From contig OY856186.1 in NCBI GenBank assembly GCA_963693315.1, forward strand, positions 278,957,491 to 279,021,490: a stretch of 64,000 bases of DNA. Direction: 5' to 3'. Below, piece by piece: positions 56,571-64,000 of this stretch (positions within the stretch are counted from its first letter, which is position 1; the number at the start of each line of letters is the position of its first letter). This stretch comes from Diogma glabrata. Its lineage: Eukaryota; Arthropoda; Insecta; Diptera; Cylindrotomidae. The notes beneath the pieces were generated by a model. The model was given only the letters and a program-made list of their open reading frames with translations, searched no databases and was not told the origin of the DNA. A program made the translations under genes and the position numbers.

Positions 56571-56960
56571 TTGGAATGCTACGATAATTGGAAGATACTT
56601 TTGATTGATAATACTGAGTTAACTGATGATCAACTTGGTTCACTCCTGCAACAAAGAAATGTGATCGAACTGTCAATCTATTATAAATACAACTTTAATG
56701 ATTCAGTTTTTATAGAGAAATTCAAAACATTATTCTATCGTGTGCCAGTACAACCGATAAACACGAGTGAGCAAATTGTGAAATTTCTTGCTTCGCGTCA
56801 TTTTTTTTCCTGATGAATTACATTTTTTCCCAAGCTCCTCCCTTTTCTAGTTGACATAGTATAATCTTCAGATATTCAAAGAGTCCAAATAATGAATATT
56901 TCATATTTAGTATTTTAAACATGATTAAGTAATTCATTTTTAAAAAATTACAATTAATCG
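56571..56960 (+). pseudogene. LINE family L2 fragment
   Basis: The frame reads NTELTDDQLGSLLQQRNVIE and LSIYYKYNFND, aligning with the C-terminal part of the LINE at 52590-53300. It decays after about 75 codons. The matching 3' tail follows (TTCAGATATTCAAAGAGTCC, then ATTTCATATTTAGTATT) and ends in an A-rich run. Older than the other L2 copies by divergence. Confidence 0.75.
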
Positions 56961-59739
56961 CTTAACAATTAAATCTTTGAATATATAAATAGTTAAGTGC
57001 TTTTTAAATCTATAAATTTTTCAACATCAAAGAAAAAATATCAAATTATTATGAAAAAAAAATGGAAAACAAAAAAAATGTAAGACACAATTTCGCTTAA
57101 TAAAATAAACGTGCGAGTTGAGTTTTCTCTTCTGATTTTTGCAACCCTGCCAAATCGATTTCTATGTGAATAAAATGTTTAAATATTAAGAATATTAAAT
57201 TACAATTATTTAAATTATAAAATAATAAATACAAGTTTTTTAATTTAACAAACATATGTTGTTTAGTTAAAAGATGAGAGCGAAACAATATTTTAGTGGC
57301 GCCACTAATTTTGTGTCAAAATAAATCTTGAAAAAGATAGTCAATAATTGATATAATTAAATTTATATTGTTTATTTTGGAGCGGCCTTTGTTTTTGTTG
57401 CACACGAATATGAAAACATTTAATGGAAAACTTAAAAGACATTTAGAGCAAAAAATTCATGAATTTCTGTTTGTTAAAATTTATAAGTTATAATTATTAG
57501 TAATTTTCAAACATCTTATAGATATAATTCCACAAATTTATCATTTGTCAAAAGTTATTTTCAAGCATTTTTATAAAGTGGTTTTCTTTCGTTTAGCAAA
57601 ATATCTTCCAAGTTTTACATAATAACTATAAATAAACAAAATATTATTAATAGTATCATAAATGTCCTTGAACCACTTACAAATTTGTAAACTTGTTCAT
57701 ACATATATTTTTAAAATAAAATAAAGAAAAGAACAAAAATATTTCGTCATTTGCGGTAGGTCGTGATTTGTTTTTCTCAAATATGAGGAAACATTTTGAA
57801 CGGATATTAATTGATCGGTATATACTGGTGTAAAACGTTTATGATTTAAGTCATTCTTTATTTTAAGAGATTTGATAACCAAGCTGCGAGGCCTCGATGA
57901 GTGTAGAAATGTCAGAATAAAATGTTTTAGTATTAAAAATGAGACTGGTCATCGTTTTAGGTGTCTATTATACAAAAGCCATCAAGATTACTGCCAACCA
58001 GAAAATTTTACTGATGTGATCGATCATTGGATTTGACTCGCGCAGAACATGTTAGTTATGAGACGATAGCTTTGTCTCTGTTTTAACTTTAGCTAGTGCG
58101 TTGATATGCACATCGGTATCTTTCAATAATATGTACTGTTTTTATATTGACTACATGCGGATGTAATTCATATGCAAGTTGGATAATGAAATACTTTTAT
58201 CATTATTTTATTTATAGAATTATGAAAAAATCATGATGACGCTAATTCAAATATTATACTTATAAAAATTATACTTTTAAAACAAATATTGTGTTGGTGA
58301 AAATAATTAAATTTCTTTAGAATTTATGAATCATTTCATAAGAAAATTTAATCGATTTTCTTGAGTATTTCATTTACAAATTGACGTAACGAAACACATA
58401 AAACAGTCTGATTTTCCAATCAGACAATATAAAGACCTCAATTTTTTTTATATAAAATTTAAACCCACAATTTATTCTTTAAGACCAACAACTTCATTCA
58501 ATACAATAAATTGCACTATATAAACAGTTACATAAAAATAACAATAAATCATTTGAAAATGTAACTCATTCAAGAGATCACAAATATTAATTTTCTTAAC
58601 AAGAAACCAACAATTATATGTATTTAATCGCAAACTATGTTTTGCAAGATGTTTTGTATTCGTTCAGGCCACTCAAAACCTATAATTAACCATGGCTTTT
58701 TTTGTTATGTTACAAAAATAAAACAATCATAACGTCTTGATTTATAAAAATAAAAATGTTGGAATAAAATACACGATCGCAGAATTAAAAGAAAAAATAT
58801 TCTACATTGATCATCAGCAGCAATCACCACCGTTGTTTTGTTGGCATTATAAAATATGTGTAAAGATAATTAAATTATTTTTTTAATGTTAGACGAAGGA
58901 AAGCTGATAAGTAGATTAATGTAATCAACAATTAACAAAATAAAACTTTTGTAATTTTTCCATCTTTCAAATAAATATTTAATTTGAGGCAGATAAAAGA
59001 ATAAGAATTCTTCTTCACAAATTGACATTGTTTATGCAATTTACATCCCGCCATCGTGAAGTCATAACGATCGCACACGTTTATACTTTTTAGTAGGCAA
59101 CATAAAAAATATTAAATAATGTTTTATTCATTACTCATGCATATCCCTTATAATCGTATATTATTCAGAAAACGATTGATCAACACAATAATTGATACCA
59201 ACATCAATTTTAACTTTGTTGTTGGTACTGTTTTTTTTACAACAAAAAACAAAAAACGTTACATGATCTTAATGTTGTTATTTAAATCAAAACAAATCTA
59301 AAGAAACTATTTCAAACTAATCGTTGTAAACGAATCTAAGTTATCCAATATTGAGGAGAATATCAAGGTAAGTTTAATGTATTTTTTTTTATTCTAAAGA
59401 TTAATCGATCAATTTGATCAATTTTTTAGCAAAAAAAAAGGAAAAATGATCGCAATCTAGATTTACTTATGAAATAGTTTTAATAATAATAGACAAAAAT
59501 AATCATAGTAATCATGTCGATATTATTGAAATATTTTACTAACAAAAGCGCTTTTGCAAGTGATTGGTATGTGAGAGATTAATAAAAAATTGTGATGATT
59601 TGATTAATGTGTTAAGGTGTTTTTCAAACAAAAATTGAATGCCATATGAAAGTAATTAGTTGAGTTTTATAGGTTCACAAAATTCAATAAATAGTTTTTA
59701 GGTGACATTAATCTTCGCTATGGGAAATTAAAAAATTGT
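56961..59739. other. 2.8-kb AT-rich tract, no gene seen
   Basis: No coding frame with family resemblance and no long repeat. A consensus-like splice donor, AAGGTAAGT, lies near 59366-59374 but has no supporting exon. Confidence 0.45.
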
Positions 59740-60110
59740 GCGTGGAGTCCCTCCGCGCGGAAGAAGTGAAACTTCGTAATGTGGAAATAAAAACAAATTA
59801 CATTCTTTTAAAAGTCATTAATTAAAATTATTTACAAAAAACACGGTCAACGAATTACCTTATAAATATATACACAAATGATTAAAACAAAAATCTTAGA
59901 TCAATCATTTGCATAGACACTACAACAAATAATCAAACATCTTATACAAACAATTTTGTTTTGTAAATCAGGTTATCTAAATACAAATCAAAAAGTGAAA
60001 TTATCAAAAACAAAATAGAAATACTTCGTAATGTGGAAATAAAAATAGGAGCCTTAAACGTTTAACGCAACCTTGTTGGAAGTCGCATTAGAAGTTTCAC
60101 TTCAAAAATC
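59740..60110. repeat. short repeat pair with GAAGTNNNACTTC motifs
   Basis: ACTTCGTAATGTGGAAATAA occurs at about 59772 and 60022. The flanks carry GAAGTGAAACTTC (59766-59778) and GAAGTTTCACTTC (60090-60102), one preceded by CCGCGCGG and the other by GTCGCATTA. The arrangement suggests the two borders of a small element about 340 bp long. Confidence 0.5.
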
Positions 60111-60311
60111 ATCTCATTCAACCAATTGTTGGTTGTTTTATGAATGTGATACTCTGATGGTTTGATTTGCTGTTTACATATGAGTTAGTTGGCCTATATT
60201 TCAATTTGGTAAGCGTAATTTTGATTTGTCAACAGTAAATACAACAACAATATTCTTCAACCAGAATAAAATTTTAATTTAAAATTCATTATTATTTTTC
60301 TTATTGGCATT

Positions 60312-60345
60312 ACCAGTGATGTCAAACTCGCGGCCCCCGGGCCAC
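60312..60345 (+). mobile_element. isolated hAT-type terminal sequence
   Basis: CAGTGATGTCAAACTCGCGG, then CCCCCGGGCC, is the typical 5' terminus of many hAT transposons (CAGTG-TGTCAAACTCGCGGCCC). No inverted partner was found in the window, so the rest of the element is lost or unrecognisable. Confidence 0.55.
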
Positions 60346-60925
60346 TTGTGTGCATAAATTGTTGTGGCTCTCAACGATTTCCACACCGCTATAGTGTTTT
60401 AATTAAAAAGTTCAAAAATGCATAAAAAATGAATGTATCAAAAATAATCACAAAAATATCTCAAAATACAAAATGCACTTATAATTGTTATTAAAAAATA
60501 TGACCTTCCAATGCATAACCTTTGGCAACCTTTGTATTTGGCAACTTCGCCTTTTGGCAAAAACTCCTTTTATGAAAGCAGCTATACGTGGTGTCGTCGG
60601 CATAACTAAACGATTGTGTTAAAACCCAACATAATAGATCTTTTCAAAACTTCCATTGCATTATCCACCTTGCTGGTCTTGTGTTCAAAAGTAATTAAAA
60701 TCGACAATGTATTTAAAAAAATGCTAAAACCGTTAAACTTATTAGCACGTGGCTTAAACCATCGAGAATAAATGGCATATAGCTATAAAAGATATTGAAT
60801 GTGATTACGAAGATTTGCCATATTATACCGAAGTGCGTTCCCGTTCGAATCATATGTTATAAGAAGATTTTTACAGTCGTTGGACAAAATCGTATTTTTT
60901 TTCGAAATTAAAGATTATTGTCCCT
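60346..60925. other. unassigned sequence, possibly hAT interior
   Basis: No transposase motif recognised. Words such as ACCTTTGGCAACCTTTG and TTTGGCAACTTCGCC lie near 60520-60560. Confidence 0.35.
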
Positions 60926-61477
60926 GTCCTGGACCATCGCCGATTTCATTTAATGATTACCACATATTTTATACTTCGTGAAGCACCTGTCGACGAGTCC
61001 TAAAACATATGTTCTGTTATTTTCCTTGATTCGGCCGCTTCATCGTTCGGCAAGCTCCGAAAAATGTTGATTGCCGATTGTAAATTTGCTACCACAATTT
61101 TTTTTAACTATGGGGAGTGGAAATTTGTTTAAGAACACGAGGGTAACCTTGTCCGTCAAAAATGTGACTGCGCTATTGTCGAGTCCGACAATTGACATTT
61201 TGGTATGTTTGAGATGTCGGAATCGATAATAGCAGACAAATTTTTGTCGGACAAGGTTACCCTCGTGTTCTATAACAAATTTCCACCTCCATAGTTAAAA
61301 AAAGTTGTGGTAACAATTTTACAAGATCCCGGGCAATCGTCATTTTTCGGAGCTTGCCAAATGAAAAAGTGGCCGAATCGAGGAAAATAGCAGAACAAAA
61401 GTTTTCGGACTCATCAAGGACATGCGTCTCATTTGGTATAAAACATGTGGTGATCATCAAATAAAATCAGCCAGGAC
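60926..61477. mobile_element. 552-bp palindromic element (family S)
   Basis: It begins GTCCTGG and ends CCAGGAC. The arms (60926-61190 and 61238-61477) mirror each other at perhaps 85 percent through the ATCACCACAT, GACGAGTCC-type, TTCCTTGATTCGGCC, GCAAGCTCCGAAAAATG and GAACACGAGGGTAACCTTG blocks. A spacer of about 50 bp separates them. The minus-strand frame 61257-61460 is a shadow. A one-arm relative lies at 24135-24560. Confidence 0.8.
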
Positions 61478-61969
61478 CCAAGGAATATTATGACTGCTTT
61501 GAACTAAAAAAGTTGATTGGATACAAGATTTGGCTTTCTCAGTTGACATTACTGGCCATGGTTGTCACCTCAATATTATTGTTCAGTTTAAAAACTTATA
61601 TACTTATAACCTCGTTGTATGACCAAATAAATTCATTCAAACAAAAGATACCCTTATGGAAAATACAATTGAACAGAGAAAATTTATGCAATCTTTCTAG
61701 TTGTAAGACTCTTTTGCTTAAGAGCAATTTCACGCAAGTTCAGCAAATTTTTGGGAAATTTTGACTTGACCCCTTTTAATTTTGATTATTTTTTGTTTAT
61801 AGGTAGTATTTCATAAATAAAAATACAAGTTCTCTTAGAATTTTTTTTCTCGACCAGGGGTCTTCACAGTGTGCCCCTCAATTTTTTGCTATTTTGTCAT
61901 GTGAGTGCATTTTGACGAGCGATTGTAGAAAAACTACTCAATCGATTTTCATAAATGATATGTCATTGA
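61478..61969. other. unassigned, with an isolated hAT-like terminus
   Basis: CCAGGGGTCTTCACAGTGTG at about 61854 resembles hAT termini (CAGGGGTCTTCAAAGTGTGG). The 83-codon frame at 61513-61764 has one hydrophobic segment but no resemblance to a family. Confidence 0.4.
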
Positions 61970-62178
61970 ATAGGTATTAGAACAAAGTTTTTAAAAATGT
62001 ACACTATTAATTTTTTGAAATAATTTTTAACGGTGTAACATAAGAAAAAACGGTGTAATTGAAGAAAAGATGGCGCTACGCCTTTTTTTTTAAAACTAAA
62101 TTGAAGTTTATTTTATATCTTTAGGGGTATATTTAATAAACTATAGAGCTGTTAAAGAATTTTAATCAAATTCACTAG

Positions 62179-62658
62179 TTGTGGAATGAATACAATTACA
62201 ATGGAAGACATACGCATGGAATTTATAACACCGACGGGGCACCTTCTCAATACAAAAATAAACATAACCTAATTAACTTATGCCATCATAAAAAAGACTT
62301 TAAGGTTGATGCAGAATGGCATTTTCATGCTACCAGCCATAGCAAGGGACCTTGCGATGGGATTGTTGGTACACTGAAGCGTGCTGCACACCGTTACAGT
62401 ATGGGGAGCAGAGATATTATTGATAAACCAAAAAAACTTTTCGAATGGGCTTTAAAATGGGAATCTACCATGAACTTTGGATACGCCGATAAAAATGAAT
62501 ATCAATTAACAAAAGAAAAATTACAAAATCGATATAAAAATGCGATTACTATAAGTGGAACTCAAAAATTTCATTCTTTTGTACCATTAAATACTAAGAC
62601 AATAATTTCAAAAATGATTTCCAACTCAAAAGAAACTTTTGAATGCAAAATAAGTTAA
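62179..62658 (+). pseudogene. transposase-like domain remnant, 159 codons
   Basis: The frame is preceded in phase by a TAG (62176-62178) and has no ATG near its start, so it is a 3' exon or a truncated piece. The AG of that TAG could be a splice acceptor. It contains NTDGAPSQYKNKHNL, then a CHH segment, then AEWHFHATSHSKGPCDGIVG, then TLKRAAHRYSMGSRDI. Aspartate-rich DGA-QYKN and the ATSHGKG-CDG-GG-KR phrase recur in arthropod and cnidarian transposon-like proteins that I recall only as uncharacterised. The context between inverted ends supports a transposase, with the Asp of DGA and the DG as possible catalytic acids. The frame ends at a TAA with FECKIS. Family not assigned. Confidence 0.55.
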
Positions 62659-63160
62659 TAATTTATAATATCTATATTTATTTTCTTTAACCTACATATA
62701 TAATTTGTATGGTATTTTAAAAAGTTTATTCAATAATAAAATATTTGTAATTTAATGTTAAAATACAATCTTTTACTTTATGATTCCATAATAACATAAT
62801 ACGAACATAATGCTTCACCAGTCAAAAGTTTCTAAATAGATTTAGTTATTTATACGGCTTTTTTGTTTGCAGTCGAGACTGTCAAATTATTTTTTATAAG
62901 AGTGACAAGTGATTACTAAAAGTGATAAATAAACATTTCATTTTTTATGCCATCTAATACAAAGAAAATAATTGCAGAAGTGTTTTCCTATTCAAAAGAA
63001 ACTTCTGTTTGTAAAATAAGTAAATCATTTTTAACAATTGTATTTATTTTATTTATTGTACTACATATATAATTTTTATAATATTTTAAAAAGTTCATTT
63101 AATAATAAAATATTTGATATTTAACATAAAAAAAAATCTCTTAGTTTATAACGCCATTTT
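62575..63160 (+). repeat. diverged direct duplication of the transposon's 3' part
   Basis: 62575-62780 (frame end KTIISKMISNSKETFECKIS plus tail) recurs at 62945-63160 (KKIIAEVFSYSKET and CKIS in frame, then the same ACATATATAATTT tail and TAATAAAATATTTG words). The duplicated frame keeps SKET and CKIS, so it was coding when copied. Confidence 0.75.
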
Positions 63161-63404
63161 TATAATTTTCCTTCAGAACAAAAAAAAACTGATTCCCGAC
63201 AGTCATATGCACAACGAATTTTATCTTTAAAACAAAAAACATCGCTAGTCCTAAACTTTCACAAGTAGTTAGATATAAAATAAGCTTCAATTTAGTCTTA
63301 TCTTTTCTTCAATTACACCGTTTTTTTCTTATGTTACACTGTTAAAAATTATTTCAAAAAATTAACAGTGTACATTTTTAAAAACTTTGTTCTAATACCT
63401 ATCC

Positions 63405-63735
63405 CAGGTAACAATTTAACCTAGGTAATCATTGAGTAAAGCTTTAAAAGAGGAATTTAAAATGGAAGGGGAAATTTAAAATTCTTGAACTATGCATGAG
63501 AAAAGTTTTATACAAGCTCTACTCAAGGAGAAAAGGCGTATGAAAAAATATTCTTTATTCAAGAAGACATATATAATGCTTTATACATGTTTTATATAAG
63601 TGTTTGAATAAAGTTGTACAAAAGTTGTTATTCAAGGCTTATTCAAATACTGTCAAAATTACTTGAATAAAGTGCTTGAGTAAATCTTTACTCAAGAGAA
63701 TTACTCAGTGCCTATTCAAGAAGCGATGCCACTGA
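63405..63735. repeat. TACTCAAG/TTGAATAA word-rich block
   Basis: TACTCAAG, ATTCAAG and their complements TTGAGTAA and TTGAATAA alternate at least ten times from the CCCAGGTAAC after the transposon to GAAGCGATGCC. Both senses occur, so the block can fold back on itself. Possibly a small palindromic element. Confidence 0.5.
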
Positions 63736-63875
63736 AAAAAAATTGGTGATTCTTTCCTTTAGTTATTTTGGCTAATTGGCGCATTAAACTCATTTTTTTT
63801 TGTATATTGCTGCTATTGAGTTAATCTTTTATCAGAAATTACAATATATTTTACACATTTCGCATCTGTACAAAC

Positions 63876-63952
63876 GCCTGTAACGGGGATCGAACTCATA
63901 ACCTTTGATTCTCCAGGACCGTACGCTATCCACTTCTCTATTTAGCAGCTGT
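63876..63952 (-). repeat. tRNA-like SINE head
   Basis: The minus strand reads TAGAGAAGTGGATAGCG (A-box and D-arm like), then GAGTTCGATCCCCG (B box) about 35 bases downstream, close to real tRNA spacing. The T-stem and acceptor do not pair properly. SINE or tRNA pseudogene rather than a functional tRNA. Confidence 0.5.
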
Positions 63953-64000
63953 CATAAAGAAAACTGAAACTTAATCACTATTGTTTAACAAATTATTTGT

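Larger units (their letters stand above)
61970..63402 (+). mobile_element. 1.43-kb DNA transposon relic with about 130-150-bp inverted ends
   Basis: The left end (ATAGGTATTAGAACAAAG, then AAAAATGTACACT, ACGGTGTAACATAAG and ACGGTGTAATTGAAG) returns as the reverse complement at 63272-63402. The left arm has about 20 extra bases, GGCGCTACGCC followed by a T-run. Between the arms lie a conserved-looking open frame (62179-62658) and a duplicated 3' part. The flanks GA and GG show no clear target duplication. Confidence 0.8.

Noticed and set aside
61513..61764. 83-codon frame with a hydrophobic segment
   Set aside because: No family resemblance, no promoter or splice context, and it sits between mobile-element remains.
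63876..63952. functional tRNA gene
   Set aside because: A-box and B-box like sequences are present but the acceptor and T stems do not pair.

Overview
The window is a strongly AT-rich stretch of an animal nuclear genome, most likely an insect and perhaps a fly. The grounds are an LTR retrotransposon of the 412/mdg1 type of Ty3/Gypsy, jockey-like and RTE-like LINE fragments, hAT and tyrosine-recombinase relics, tRNA-Arg-like SINE heads, and a degraded RPB8 copy that resembles insect RPB8 closely. I see no intact single-copy host gene. The window reads as a gene desert built from nested mobile elements, and most long open frames are shadows of repeats.

Layout. 1-4350: AT-rich sequence with two small palindromic elements and a tRNA-like SINE head. 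4350-7100: two LTR copies in opposite orientation flank an RPB8 pseudogene and a 5'-truncated RTE-like LINE whose 15-bp target-site duplication is still perfect. 7985-9045: a hAT transposase relic on the minus strand, split by a 661-bp miniature element. 10740-15350: several foldback-type inverted repeats, the largest with arms of about 730 bp (12061-14486). 15350-19430: AT-rich, nothing recognised. 19430-23730: dispersed repeats, a tyrosine-recombinase (Crypton-like) relic with an apparent 63-nt intron, a LINE tail split by a miniature element, and a 149-bp tandem repeat. 24100-29340: repeat families carrying internal minisatellites, and a 2.3-kb element with a GC-rich hairpin beside its left end.

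The most striking region is 30733-44628. A giant palindrome has near-identical 2-kb arms, each carrying a GGTGGTCAT-type minisatellite, a nested smaller palindrome and a tRNA-like unit. Its right arm was later split by an 8.85-kb Gypsy element (35492-44340) with 342-bp LTRs that differ at one position, a 4-bp AGCG duplication, a tRNA-Arg-type primer site and a polypurine tract. The element's pol is broken by several stops and frameshifts, and its leader holds another nested repeat and a small membrane-protein frame.

44755-57000 holds LINE 3' ends of at least three families, a solo LTR with an ATAT duplication, and further miniature elements. 57000-59740 is AT-rich with nothing recognised. 60300-63960 holds two isolated hAT-like termini, a 552-bp palindrome, a 1.43-kb element with terminal inverted repeats around a conserved domain-like frame, and a tRNA-like SINE head. 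The order of nesting is often readable (LINE in repeat, miniature element in hAT, LTR element in palindrome), which gives a relative history of insertions.
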